Notes under the pieces: model-generated
The model's database searches: none
What the model was told of the DNA's origin: nothing
The model's input: the letters and a program-made list of their open reading frames with translations, nothing else
Part shown: positions 45,046 to 53,277 of the stretch, piece after piece
Layout: the number at the start of each line of letters is the position of its first letter
Position numbering within the stretch: the stretch's first letter is position 1
Program-made: the position numbers and the translations under genes
Source of the DNA: Streptomyces sp. NBC_00250
Lineage (GTDB): Bacteria > Actinomycetota > Actinomycetes > Streptomycetales > Streptomycetaceae
NCBI RefSeq assembly: GCF_036192275.1
Contig: NZ_CP108088.1
Location: 2,046,001 to 2,110,000 of the forward strand
Direction of reading: 5' to 3'
DNA length: 64,000 nt

Positions 45046-46452
45046 CTAGGAGGATTTGAGTGCCGGGGCCGCGTGACGGCTCCGGGTGCCGAGATGGTGG
45101 AAGAACAGGTTCAGCAGGACGGCGACGAGCGCGCCCGCGCTGATGCCGGAGCCGAGCACGGTCTGCGCCCAGGCGGGGAACTCGGCGTAGAAGGTGGGCG
45201 CGGCGAGCGGGATGATGCCCGCTCCGAGCGCGACGGCCACCAGGATGATGTTGGAGCTGTCGTCGAGGCCGGCTTCCGACAGGGTGCGGATGCCGCTGAC
45301 CGCGATCGAGCCGAACAGGACGATGCCGGCGCCGCCGAGGACGGGCATCGGGACCATCGAGACGACCGCGCCGAGGACCGGGAAGGCGCCGAGGACCAGC
45401 AGGGCGCCGCCGGCGACGGCGACCACGTACCGGGAGCGCACCCGGGTCAGCGAGACGACGCCGACGTTCTGGGCGAAGGCCGAGGTCGGGAAGCCGCCGA
45501 AGACGGGGCCGATCAGGGTGGCGATGCCGTCGGTGCGCAGCCCGCGGGTGATGATGCGGCCGTCGCTGCGCCGCTCGCAGATCTCGCCGAGGGCGAGCAT
45601 GCCGGCACTGGACTCGGTCATGAGGACCAGCATCACGATGCACAGGGAGAGGATCGCGGCGGGCTGGAACTCGGGGGCGCCGAAGGCGAAGGGGGCGGGC
45701 AGGGCCGCTACGGGCGCCTCGCGCAGGGCGGTGAAGTCGGCCATCCCGAAGGGGATCGCGGCGAGGGTGCCGATGAAGAGGCCGAGCAGCAGGGCGATCT
45801 GCTTGACGAAGCCCTTGCCGAAGCGCTGGAAGAGCAGGATGACGACCAGGGTGAAACCGGCGAGTGCCAGGTACTTCATGGCGCCGAAGTCGGCGGCGGT
45901 CTTGTCGCCGCCCTGTGCCCAGCCGACGGGCACGGGCATCAGGGTGACCCCGATGAGGGTGATCACGACGCCGGTGACGAGCGGCGGGAAGAAGCGCAGG
46001 AGCCGGCCGAAGAAGGGTCCGACGGCGAGGCAGAAGACTCCGGCGACCATCACCGCGCCGTAGATGGCGGGGAGTTGGTGGCCCGGGGCGCTGGTCTCGG
46101 CGATGGCGAGCATCGGCGCGATTCCGGCGGAGGAGGCGGCGTTGACGAACGGCAGCCGGTTGCCGGCGAAGCGGCGGATGCCGAGGGTCTGCAGGATCGT
46201 CGCGCAGCCGGCGATGAGCAGACTGGCGGCGATGAGCCGGGTCATCCCGGCCGCGTCCAGGCCGACGGCCTGGCCGATGATGAGCGGAGGGGTGACCACG
46301 CCGGCGTACATGGCGGCGATGTGCTGGAGTGCCGCGGGGACGAGCCGCGAGGCAGGAAGCTTTTCGTCCACCGGATGGACCTGCTGGATGGTGTCCGGCG
46401 GGGTGGAACACGGGCCTTCGGCGTGCGCCGGCCCCGTTGCGGGCTGTGCCAT
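45046..46452 (-). CDS. NCS2 family purine permease (second copy)
   Basis: Symporter of 468 residues, paralogous to the NCS2 protein at 41838-43286. The NAT signature is QNVGVVSLTR, and TESSAGMLALGE is conserved. The N-terminal HPVDEKLPASRL and LQHIAAMYAG parallel the first copy. Being within the uricase operon, urate or xanthine uptake is the likely role. ATG 46452 has GGAGGG eight bases upstream. It lies 71 bases after the uricase stop and before the 8-oxoguanine deaminase. Confidence 0.9.
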   Translation of the reverse strand: MAQPATGPAHAEGPCSTPPDTIQQVHPVDEKLPASRLVPAALQHIAAMYAGVVTPPLIIGQAVGLDAAGMTRLIAASLLIAGCATILQTLGIRRFAGNRLPFVNAASSAGIAPMLAIAETSAPGHQLPAIYGAVMVAGVFCLAVGPFFGRLLRFFPPLVTGVVITLIGVTLMPVPVGWAQGGDKTAADFGAMKYLALAGFTLVVILLFQRFGKGFVKQIALLLGLFIGTLAAIPFGMADFTALREAPVAALPAPFAFGAPEFQPAAILSLCIVMLVLMTESSAGMLALGEICERRSDGRIITRGLRTDGIATLIGPVFGGFPTSAFAQNVGVVSLTRVRSRYVVAVAGGALLVLGAFPVLGAVVSMVPMPVLGGAGIVLFGSIAVSGIRTLSEAGLDDSSNIILVAVALGAGIIPLAAPTFYAEFPAWAQTVLGSGISAGALVAVLLNLFFHHLGTRSRHAAPALKSS

Positions 46453-46523
46453 GAGAATCCCTCCGGTCCGGCGCGGCCCCCGCCCGACTGCGGGCGGGCG
46501 GGGGCCGGTCACTCGGACGCCGC

Positions 46524-47447
46524 TTAGAGGTTGGTCATGTCGACCGGGATCTGCGCCGTGGCTCCGTCGCGGAGGACGGTGGCCTCGATGAGGCCGTACA
46601 TGCGGTCGGCGGCGTAGTAGACCTCGTTGTCGTTCTTGAGGCCGAAGGGTTCGAGGTCGACCAGGAAGTGGTGCTTGTTCGGGAGCGAGAAGCGGACTTC
46701 GTCGATCTCCGAACGGTGGTTGATGATGCGCGTGGCCATCTGGTACAGCGTCTGCTGGAGCGAGTACGAGTACGTCTCCGAGAAGGCTTCGAGCATGTGC
46801 TTCTTGGTCTGCTCGTAGGACCGCTCCCAGTTGGGCATGCGCTGGTCGTCATCGGTCCAGTTGAACCGCCAGCGGGCGGACACCTGGGTGGCCAGGATGC
46901 GGTCGTACGCCTCCTGGAGCGTCGTGTACTGGTCCTTGATGTAGCCCCAGAACTCCGAGTTGGTGGAGTTCATGACGACAAGGTCCTTGAGGCCGGAGAT
47001 GACCTCCCAGTTCTTGCCGTCGTAGGTGATCTGGGTGACGCGGGTCTCCTGGCCCTTGCGGGCGAAGGAGTGGTTGACCTCTTCGGCCCCGATGAACTTG
47101 GAGTTGGCATCGGAGGAGGCGATGCGCTCCCAGGAGTACTCCTCGATCCGGATGCGCGCCTTCTTGATCGGCTCCTGGCTCGTCACGAAGTGGCGGGCGA
47201 GGTGGATGCCGAACTGCTCGGCGGACTCGATGCCGTACTCCTTGGCGAACGCGAAGACGGTGTTCTTCGTCGTGTCGGTGGGGAGGCAGTTGGCGTTCGA
47301 GCCGGTGAGGTGGACGTCGTCGAGGTCGCCGGAGAGGGCGACGGAGACGTTCAGGTCCTTGATGTGGTGGGTGTCGCCGTCCCGCGTGATCTTGACGACG
47401 CGGTTCTCTGCTTTGCCGTACTGGTTCTGGCCGAGAATCGTGGGCAT
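46524..47447 (-). CDS. Urate oxidase (uricase)
   Basis: Cofactor-free oxidase of 307 residues: urate plus oxygen to 5-hydroxyisourate and hydrogen peroxide. The catalytic Lys is in LGQNQYGKAENRVVKI, the Thr in LPTDTTKNTVFAFAK and the His in PNKHHFLVDLEPFGL, so the active-site set is complete. The two tunnelling-fold repeats are visible. ATG 47447 lies five bases after the HIU hydrolase stop. The peroxide product explains the catalase gene nearby. Confidence 0.96.
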   Translation of the reverse strand: MPTILGQNQYGKAENRVVKITRDGDTHHIKDLNVSVALSGDLDDVHLTGSNANCLPTDTTKNTVFAFAKEYGIESAEQFGIHLARHFVTSQEPIKKARIRIEEYSWERIASSDANSKFIGAEEVNHSFARKGQETRVTQITYDGKNWEVISGLKDLVVMNSTNSEFWGYIKDQYTTLQEAYDRILATQVSARWRFNWTDDDQRMPNWERSYEQTKKHMLEAFSETYSYSLQQTLYQMATRIINHRSEIDEVRFSLPNKHHFLVDLEPFGLKNDNEVYYAADRMYGLIEATVLRDGATAQIPVDMTNL

Positions 47448-47452
47448 GTCTG

Positions 47453-47842
47453 CTAGCTCCCTCGGTATACGGAGTAGCCGAACGGGTTGAGCAGCAGCGG
47501 TACGTGATAGTGCTCGCCCGGGGTGACGGCGAACGTGATCGCCACCTCCGGGAAGAACGCACCGCTGTCCCTTACGCGGGGGGCGTCCTGCTGCGCCTCG
47601 GCTTGCTTCTTGGAGAAGTACGTCTCGACTTCGAAGTCGAGACGGACGTGGGTGGTGCCCTCCGGCAGCGCCGGCAGGTCCTTGCATCGTCCGTCCGCGT
47701 CGGTGGCGGAGCCGCCGAGCGCGACCCATTCGGCGTCGGAGCCGCTGCGGGCCGCGAGCGTGATGGCCACGCCCTCGGCGGGGCGGCCGATGCTGGTGTC
47801 CAGGATGTGGGTGGACACCGAGGCCGTGGTGTCGGTGCTCAT
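47453..47842 (-). CDS. uraH: 5-hydroxyisourate hydrolase
   Basis: Transthyretin-related hydrolase of 129 residues that opens 5-hydroxyisourate to OHCU. The N-terminal catalytic His is in VSTHILDTSIGRPAEG, the Arg region in HVRLDFEVETYF, and the C-terminus ends in the diagnostic YRGS. ATG 47842 overlaps the uraD stop (ATGA), and uricase follows. No signal peptide is present, so it is cytosolic. The family assignment is very firm. Confidence 0.95.
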   Translation of the reverse strand: MSTDTTASVSTHILDTSIGRPAEGVAITLAARSGSDAEWVALGGSATDADGRCKDLPALPEGTTHVRLDFEVETYFSKKQAEAQQDAPRVRDSGAFFPEVAITFAVTPGEHYHVPLLLNPFGYSVYRGS

Positions 47843-48363
47843 GCGGAGCTCTCTTCCTCGGAGGTCTCTACGAGACGGGTCAGCCGGATGCGGTTGATCT
47901 TGCCCAGTTCGGTGCGGACGATCTCCCGCTCCTCCTCGGACGAGTTGCCGATCCGCTGCCGGAGCGCGTCGCGCATCTGCTCGCCGGTCAGGCCGGTGGC
48001 GCAGATGAGGAAGACGTGTCCGAACCTGTCCTGGTAGGCCAGGTTGAGTTCGAGCATCTCGGTCTTGAGCTCCGCGGAGGCGCCGGCCATCCCGCTCTGT
48101 TCGCGGGAGGAGGTCGGGTCCCCGGCCTTCGGACGACCGATCGGCGGGTGCCCCGCCATCGCCTCGGCAAGGTCCTCGGCGGTCAGCTCGGCCATGGCGG
48201 CGTCGCTGGCGAGGAAGAGAGCGTCGGCGGTGGTGTACGGGCGCTGGGCGAGGATCTTGCTCCCCCACGCCGAACTGGAACACACCTCGTGGAGCGCGGC
48301 GAGGGCCTCGCTGTCCGCCGAGGTGTTGAACCGGGTGAGGCCCGGTGTCGTACCTGAAGTCAC
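47839..48363 (-). CDS. uraD: OHCU decarboxylase
   Basis: 174 residues. It decarboxylates 2-oxo-4-hydroxy-4-carboxy-5-ureidoimidazoline to S-allantoin. The active-site motif GHPPIG holds the catalytic His, and SREQSG holds the Glu/Gln pair. It is the first gene of the operon uraD, uraH, uricase, NCS2, 8-oxoguanine deaminase. The promoter TTGACG-N18-TAGCTA lies about 50-80 bases upstream, with a TCAACA-N3-TGTTGA palindrome over the -35, so repression is probable. Confidence 0.95.
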   Translation of the reverse strand: MTSGTTPGLTRFNTSADSEALAALHEVCSSSAWGSKILAQRPYTTADALFLASDAAMAELTAEDLAEAMAGHPPIGRPKAGDPTSSREQSGMAGASAELKTEMLELNLAYQDRFGHVFLICATGLTGEQMRDALRQRIGNSSEEEREIVRTELGKINRIRLTRLVETSEEESSA

Positions 48364-48411
48364 GGGAAGCCTCCGTGGCTGTTTTTCGCTGTGCGTCGGA
48401 CGGGCTGCGGA

Positions 48412-48452
48412 TAGCTAACGCCCTCCGCAACATCACGTCAACACTTTGTTGA
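48412..48452 (-). promoter_or_regulatory. uraD operon promoter and operator
   Basis: Read on the minus strand: -35 TTGACG (48441-48436), an 18-base spacer, -10 TAGCTA (48417-48412). The palindrome TCAACA-AAG-TGTTGA (48452-48438) includes the first bases of the -35. The layout is almost the same at the catalase promoter. Confidence 0.75.
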
Positions 48453-48468
48453 AATCTCGGCCATGCAA

Positions 48469-48500
48469 AAGCCGTCGTCCCGACATACGGACGACGGCTT
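48469..48500 (-). terminator. Rho-independent terminator of the HTH gene
   Basis: 12-bp perfect stem (48469-48480 and 48489-48500), 8-base loop, followed on the minus strand by TTTT. It separates the HTH regulator transcript from the uraD operon promoter. Confidence 0.85.
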
Positions 48501-48518
48501 GTGGCCACACATGATCAA

Positions 48519-48932
48519 CTACTCGCCCTTGGCCGCCTTTTCCCTGCTCAGGGCGGTCTCCCTGTTCAGGTAGTTGTACACGGTGAAGCGGCTGACACCC
48601 AGTGCACCCGCCACCGTCTCCACTCCATGGCGTACGGCGAAGGCCCCCCGGGCCTCCAGGAGCCGGACGGCCTCCTGCTTGGACTTGCGGTCCAGTTCGG
48701 CCAGTGGCATCCCGTGCCGCCGCTCCATCGCCGCGAGGATGTGATCGAGGGATTCGGACAGCTGGGGCAGCCGCACGGCGAGCACGTCCTCCCCCTCCCA
48801 GGACAGGACGACATCGTCGGCCTCCGCCTGCGCGGGGACGAGCAGCTCGGCGCCCATGGCGTCGACCAGGGGCTTCACCGCGACGATCAGGGGATGCTCG
48901 GCCGTCTCGGCGACCAGCGGGCGCTCGCTCAC
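48519..48932 (-). CDS. Small YheO/DauR-like helix-turn-helix regulator
   Basis: 137 residues. The C-terminal HTH_22-type domain (about 88-130) has RKSKQEAVRLLEARGAFAVR and VAGALGVSRFTVYNYL, as in DauR/YheO proteins. The N-terminal half, IVAVKPLVDAMGAELL and VVLSWEGEDVLAVRLPQLSE, could bind a ligand and is shorter than the YheO PAS domain. The GTG start overlaps the stop of the preceding small gene (GTGA). A good terminator ends its transcript just before the uraD promoter. It is a candidate for the unidentified regulator of the TCAACA-N3-TGTTGA sites; this is inference from position. Confidence 0.8.
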   Translation of the reverse strand: MSERPLVAETAEHPLIVAVKPLVDAMGAELLVPAQAEADDVVLSWEGEDVLAVRLPQLSESLDHILAAMERRHGMPLAELDRKSKQEAVRLLEARGAFAVRHGVETVAGALGVSRFTVYNYLNRETALSREKAAKGE

Positions 48933-49183
48933 TTCCCGTCCTCCCCGAGCACATTGACCTGGAGGGAGACGCGGGTGGCGCCGGCCGCCAGCGACTTGCG
49001 CAGCAGCGCGTCGACGGCGGTCAGCACCTCGTCGGCACCGCCTTCCGCCGTGTTCCCGAAGGGGCCGACGTCGACCGCGTCCAGTTCGGCCGACTGGATG
49101 ACCTCACGAGCCACGACCGCGTGCGCCGGCGCCTCGTCGAGGTCGAACGGCTCGGTCGTGAACTCCACTCTCAAACGCACCAT
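48929..49183 (-). CDS. Thiamine-binding-like (MTH1187/YkoF family) small protein
   Basis: 84 residues with the ferredoxin-like pattern of the MTH1187/YqgV family: VRLRVEFTTEPFDLDE at the start, DVGPFGNTAEGGADEVLTAV in the middle and ATRVSLQVNVL at the end. Family members bind thiamine or related pyrimidines; the ligand here is not known. Translation is coupled to the HTH regulator gene. It is divergent from hyi across a region with AllR-type sites, which might affect it too. It could supply a ligand-binding function to the HTH protein. Confidence 0.75.
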   Translation of the reverse strand: MVRLRVEFTTEPFDLDEAPAHAVVAREVIQSAELDAVDVGPFGNTAEGGADEVLTAVDALLRKSLAAGATRVSLQVNVLGEDGK

Positions 49184-49240
49184 GGCCCCACGCTACGGCC
49201 CCGCTCCGGCCTACGGGAGCCCCGGACCTGCGGGGACCTC

Positions 49241-49305
49241 TTGACAAGTGTGTCGGCAACCTTGCAACATTCCGTCAGACAGAAACTTACTTCCGCGATA
49301 CGGAA
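49241..49305 (+). promoter_or_regulatory. hyi promoter with paired AllR-type operators
   Basis: TTGACA at 49241-49246 and CAACAT at 49265-49270 form a possible promoter. TTCCG-TCAGA-CAGAA (49270-49284) and the perfect TTCCG-CGATA-CGGAA (49291-49305) follow, 21 bp apart. The second site runs into the ribosome binding site GGAAGGAG, so binding there would block transcription. Confidence 0.75.
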
Positions 49306-49320
49306 GGAGCGCCGCCCCTC

Positions 49321-50154
49321 ATGGGATTCACGGACCAGCGCTTCGATGTGAACCTGTCGATCCTCTTCACGGAACTCCCGCTCCTGGAGCGCCCCGCGGC
49401 CGCCGCCGCGGCGGGCTTCACCGCGGTCGAGCTGTGGTGGCCCTGGATCGACACCGCCACCCCCGAGCAGAACGAGCTCGACGCCCTCAAGAAGGCTCTT
49501 GAGGACGCCGGCACCCAGCTGGTGGGCCTGAACTTCTACGCCGGGCAGCTCCCCGGCCCGGACCGCGGAGCCCTCTCCGTACCCGGGGACGAGTCGGACC
49601 GCTTCCGCGCCAACATCGAGGTGGCGGCCGACTTCGCCGCCTCGGTCGGCTGCAAGGCGCTCAACGCGCTCTACGGCAACCGCGTCGAGGGCGTCGACCC
49701 GCAGATCCAGGACGCCCTCGCCCTGGAGAACCTGGCCCTGGCCGCCCGCGCGGCCGACCGGATCGGCGCGATCCTCCTCGTCGAGACCCTCAACAAGCCG
49801 GAGTCGCCGCTCTACCCGCTGGTGAGCGCCCCCTCCGCCATCGAGGTGATCGACAAGGTCAACGCGGCGACCGGACTCGGCAACGCCAAGTTCCTCCTCG
49901 ACATCTACCACCTGTCGATGAACGGCGAGAACGTCAGCCAGGTCATCGCCGAGTACGCGGCGAAGACCGGCCACGTCCAGATCGCCGACAACCCGGGCCG
50001 CGGCGCGCCGGGCACCGGCGACCTGCCCCTGGAGCAGCTCCTCGACGAGCTGAAGAAGGCCGGCTACGAGGGCTGGATCGGCCTGGAGTACAAGGCCGCC
50101 GACGCCGCCGCGTCCTTCGAGTGGCTCCCGGCCGAGGCCCGCCCCGCCAGCTGA
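49321..50154 (+). CDS. hyi: Hydroxypyruvate isomerase
   Basis: TIM-barrel isomerase of 277 residues that interconverts hydroxypyruvate and tartronate semialdehyde. Active-site Glu155 in ILLVETLNK and Glu256 in GLEYKA, with Asp194/His197 in LLDIYHLSM, match the xylose-isomerase-like metal site of Hyi. GGAAGGAG precedes ATG 49321. It forms an operon with the reductase gene 52 bases downstream. Paired AllR-type sites cover the promoter and leader, so it belongs to the allantoin regulon. Confidence 0.92.
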   Translation: MGFTDQRFDVNLSILFTELPLLERPAAAAAAGFTAVELWWPWIDTATPEQNELDALKKALEDAGTQLVGLNFYAGQLPGPDRGALSVPGDESDRFRANIEVAADFAASVGCKALNALYGNRVEGVDPQIQDALALENLALAARAADRIGAILLVETLNKPESPLYPLVSAPSAIEVIDKVNAATGLGNAKFLLDIYHLSMNGENVSQVIAEYAAKTGHVQIADNPGRGAPGTGDLPLEQLLDELKKAGYEGWIGLEYKAADAAASFEWLPAEARPAS

Positions 50155-50206
50155 CCGGCCGCCCCGCGACCCTCCCCCGTACCACCAGTTTTCGAGAGGC
50201 ACCCTC

Positions 50207-51097
50207 ATGAGCAACCTCCCCAAGATCGCTTGGATCGGTCTCGGCATCATGGGCTCCCCCATGTCCGAGAACCTGATCAAGGCCGGCTACTCGGTCACCG
50301 GCTTCACCCTGGAGCAGGACAAGCTGGACCGCCTCACGGCGGCCGGCGGCACCTCCGCCGCGTCGATCGCCGAGGCCGTCAAGGACGCCGACGTCATCGT
50401 CACGATGGTGCCCGCCTCCCCGCAGGTCGAGGCCATCTCCTACGGCCCCGCGGGCATCCTGGAGAACGCCAAGCAGGGCGCGCTGATCGTCGACATGTCG
50501 TCGATCACCCCGCAGACCTCGGTCGACCTGGCGAAGAACGCCAAGGAGAAGGGGATCCGCGTCATCGACGCGCCCGTCTCCGGCGGCGAGGCCGGCGCCA
50601 TCGAGGCCGTGCTCTCGATCATGGTCGGTGGCGAGAAGGCCGACTTCGACGAGGCGCTTCCCGTCCTGGAGGCCCTCGGCAAGACCATCGTCCTGTGCGG
50701 CCCGCACGGCTCCGGCCAGACGGTGAAGGCCGCCAACCAGCTGATCGTCGCGGTCAACATCCAGGCCTGCGCCGAGGCCGTGGTCTTCCTGGAGAAGTCC
50801 GGTGTGGACCTCCAGGCCGCCCTCGACGTCCTCAACGGCGGTCTGGCCGGCTCGACCGTGCTGACCCGCAAGAAGGACAACTTCCTGAACCGGGACTTCA
50901 AGCCCGGCTTCCGGATCGACCTGCACCACAAGGACATGGGCATCGTCACCGACGCCGCCCGCAACGTCGGTGCGGCCCTCCCGGTCGGCGCGGTCGTCGC
51001 CCAGCTCGTGGCCTCGCTGCGCGCCCAGGGTGACGGCGGCCTGGACCACTCGGCCCTGCTGCGCGCTGTCGAGCGCCTCTCCGGCCAGCAGGTCTGA
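50207..51097 (+). CDS. glxR: 2-hydroxy-3-oxopropionate (tartronate semialdehyde) reductase
   Basis: Beta-hydroxyacid dehydrogenase of 296 residues that reduces tartronate semialdehyde to D-glycerate. The cofactor motif is IGLGIMGSPMSENL (residues about 10-23), the substrate motif APVSGGEAGA and the catalytic Lys lies in SGQTVKAANQL. It is cotranscribed with hyi. With Gcl encoded at 56219-58006 it completes the glyoxylate-to-glycerate route. A long inverted repeat after its stop probably ends the transcript before the catalase promoter. Confidence 0.93.
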   Translation: MSNLPKIAWIGLGIMGSPMSENLIKAGYSVTGFTLEQDKLDRLTAAGGTSAASIAEAVKDADVIVTMVPASPQVEAISYGPAGILENAKQGALIVDMSSITPQTSVDLAKNAKEKGIRVIDAPVSGGEAGAIEAVLSIMVGGEKADFDEALPVLEALGKTIVLCGPHGSGQTVKAANQLIVAVNIQACAEAVVFLEKSGVDLQAALDVLNGGLAGSTVLTRKKDNFLNRDFKPGFRIDLHHKDMGIVTDAARNVGAALPVGAVVAQLVASLRAQGDGGLDHSALLRAVERLSGQQV

Positions 51098-51128
51098 CCC
51101 GTCGCCCCCCTGAGCGGGGGCCCCAGAT

Positions 51129-51190
51129 TTCCGGTCGGTGGCGGCGCTGACAACTGTCCTGTCGCGCCCAGGCGCCGCCGCCGACCGGAA
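51129..51190. terminator. Long inverted repeat between glxR and catalase
   Basis: 18-base arms 51129-51146 and 51173-51190 are complementary except for one G-T pair. A smaller GCCCCC-N6-GGGGGC hairpin precedes it near 51105-51122. It is a likely terminator that insulates the catalase promoter. Confidence 0.65.
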
Positions 51191-51205
51191 CACCACACTT
51201 CCTTT

Positions 51206-51246
51206 TCAACAAACTGTTGACGTCACGTTCGAGCCGAATTTACGCT
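51206..51246 (+). promoter_or_regulatory. Catalase promoter and operator
   Basis: TTGACG at 51217-51222, an 18-base spacer and TACGCT at 51241-51246. The palindrome TCAACA-AAC-TGTTGA (51206-51220) overlaps the -35, as at uraD. No TTCCR-N5-YGGAA site was found here, so catalase seems tied to the urate step and not to AllR. Confidence 0.75.
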
Positions 51247-51285
51247 CCTCGGACCGTCAGCAGAGCTCCCGTACGGAAGGTCACG

Positions 51286-52740
51286 ATGTCGAAGCGCGTG
51301 CTTACGACCGAGTCCGGCGCCCCCGTCGCCGACAACCAGAACTCCGCCACCGCCGGCGTCGGTGGCCCTCTCCTCCTCCAGGACCAGCACCTGCTGGAGA
51401 AGCTCGCGCGCTTCAACCGTGAGCGGATCCCGGAGCGCGTGGTCCACGCCCGCGGTTCCGGCGCGTACGGCTTCTTCGAGGTGACGGACGACGTCACCGG
51501 GTTCACCAAGGCGAACTTCCTCGGCGAGGTGGGCAAGCGGACCGAGACGTTCATCCGCTTCTCCACCGTGGCCGACTCGCTCGGTGGCGCGGACGCGGTC
51601 CGGGACCCGCGCGGCTTCGCGCTGAAGTTCTACACCGAGGAGGGCAACTACGACCTCGTCGGCAACAACACCCCGGTGTTCTTCATCAAGGACCCGATCA
51701 AGTTCCCCGACTTCATCCACTCCCAGAAGCGCGACCCCTTCACGGGCAAGCAGGAGGCGGACAACGTCTGGGACTTCTGGGCGCACGCCCCCGAGGCCAC
51801 CCACCAGATCACCTGGCTCATGGGCGACCGCGGCATCCCGGCCTCGTACCGTCACATGAACGGCTACGGCTCCCACACCTACCAGTGGACCAACGAGGCG
51901 GGCGAGGCCTTCTTCGTCAAGTACCACTTCAAGACGAACCAGGGCATCCGCAGCCTCTCCGCCGACCAGGCCGCCGAGCTCGTCGGCAAGGACGCGAACT
52001 CGCACCAGACCGACCTGCTGCAGGCCATCGAGCGCGGTGTGAACCCCTCGTGGACCCTGTACGTCCAGGTGATGCCGGCCGCCGAGGCCGCGGACTACCG
52101 CTTCAACCCCTTCGACCTCACCAAGGTGTGGCCGCACAGCGACTACCCGCTGCAGCGCGTGGGCCGTCTGGTCCTCGACCGCAACCCGGACAACGTCTTC
52201 GCCGAGGTCGAGCAGGCCGCGTTCTCCCCGAACAACTTCGTCCCGGGCATCGGTCCCTCGCCGGACAAGATGCTCCAGGGCCGCCTCTTCGCCTACGCCG
52301 ACGCCCACCGGTACCGCCTCGGCGTCAACCACACCCAGCTCGCGGTGAACGCCCCCAAGGCGACCGTGGCCGAGAACTACGGCCGCGACGGCGCCATGGC
52401 CACCCGCCAGGGCTCCCGCCACGACAAGAACTACGAGCCCAACTCGTACCAGGGCCCGGCCCAGACCGACGCGGCGCTCTCCGCCCCGCTCGCGATCCAC
52501 GGCTGGACCGGCACCCACGAGGCGCCGCAGCACACCAAGGACGACGACTTCTTCCAGGCCGGTGAGCTCTACCGCCTGATGTCCGAGGACGAGAAGGGCC
52601 GTCTGATCGCCAATATCGCCGGCGGTCTGTCCCAGGTGTCCCGCGAGGACGTCATCGAGAAGAACCTCGCGCACTTCGCCGCCGCCGACCCGGAGTACGG
52701 CAGGCGCGTGGCCGAGGCGGTCAACGCCCTGCGCGACTGA
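51286..52740 (+). CDS. Haem catalase (monofunctional, small subunit)
   Basis: Peroxide-degrading haem enzyme of 484 residues. The distal His is in [12 protein letters not shown], the Asn region in [15 protein letters not shown] and the proximal haem Tyr in [25 protein letters not shown] is a family signature. No large-subunit C-terminal domain is present. ATG 51286 has GGAAGG upstream; a longer frame from 51217 would cover the promoter. It lies beside the hyi-glxR operon with its own promoter and operator, consistent with disposal of uricase-derived peroxide. Confidence 0.95.
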   Translation: MSKRVLTTESGAPVADNQNSATAGVGGPLLLQDQHLLEKLARFNRERIPERVVHARGSGAYGFFEVTDDVTGFTKANFLGEVGKRTETFIRFSTVADSLGGADAVRDPRGFALKFYTEEGNYDLVGNNTPVFFIKDPIKFPDFIHSQKRDPFTGKQEADNVWDFWAHAPEATHQITWLMGDRGIPASYRHMNGYGSHTYQWTNEAGEAFFVKYHFKTNQGIRSLSADQAAELVGKDANSHQTDLLQAIERGVNPSWTLYVQVMPAAEAADYRFNPFDLTKVWPHSDYPLQRVGRLVLDRNPDNVFAEVEQAAFSPNNFVPGIGPSPDKMLQGRLFAYADAHRYRLGVNHTQLAVNAPKATVAENYGRDGAMATRQGSRHDKNYEPNSYQGPAQTDAALSAPLAIHGWTGTHEAPQHTKDDDFFQAGELYRLMSEDEKGRLIANIAGGLSQVSREDVIEKNLAHFAAADPEYGRRVAEAVNALRD

Positions 52741-52762
52741 CCGACCAGCAACACCCAGACTG

Positions 52763-53151
52763 CGTACGACATCTGACGGGAGGTCAGTGTCGTACGTGGT
52801 CCGGATCGCCGACCCGGATGAGGGGTGGCCGGCGATCCGGACAAGCGTGAGGACCGCGGCGGCGCCGAGCCAGTGCGGTGGTAAGGGCGCCGGCCCCCTT
52901 CTTGACCTGAAGGAAGGGGATCACCGGCCGCCCGTCGGCACCGCCGCGGTCCCAACGCCCCCTCCCGAGCGAATCCCTCCCGAGGGAATCCCCCAGACTC
53001 CGCCCGGCGGCGCGAACGTCCTGTCGCGCCAGCCTCGTGCCGTCGGGCGGTCACAAGCAGGAGAGCGCGGAACCAGGTTTACGGTCCCTGGTTCCGCGCT
53101 CTTCTTCGTGCGTACGGCTTCGCGCGCACGGCTTCGCGCGCACGGCTTCGA
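52763..53151. terminator. Hairpins and repeats in the gap after catalase
   Basis: The 537-base stretch 52741-53277 has no convincing gene. It holds a hairpin 52763-52796 (CGTACGACA and CTGAC arms with one bulge), a second at 52801-52811/52830-52840, and a third at 53062-53077/53087-53102 (16-bp perfect stem, followed by TCTTCT-like sequence). Three 14-bp tandem units of GCGCACGGCTTCGC type then lie at 53110-53151. Confidence 0.65.
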
Positions 53152-53277
53152 ACAGACCGCTTCGTGCGTACGGCCCCGGGAGCGCATCGTTTCTGCGGTG
53201 AAGATCCGCACCCGCTCGGAGGAGCGCACCGCGATTCGGGCCCCCGGGATCACCGCGCCGGCGCTATCCACTCGTAC

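Noticed and set aside
42748..46527. Plus-strand open frame of about 1259 codons across the purine genes
   Set aside because: It is antisense to two NCS2 permeases and the deaminase, which have complete motifs on the minus strand.
53110..53151. Three 14-bp repeats as a possible CRISPR array
   Set aside because: The units are too short and have no spacers. It is a simple tandem repeat.
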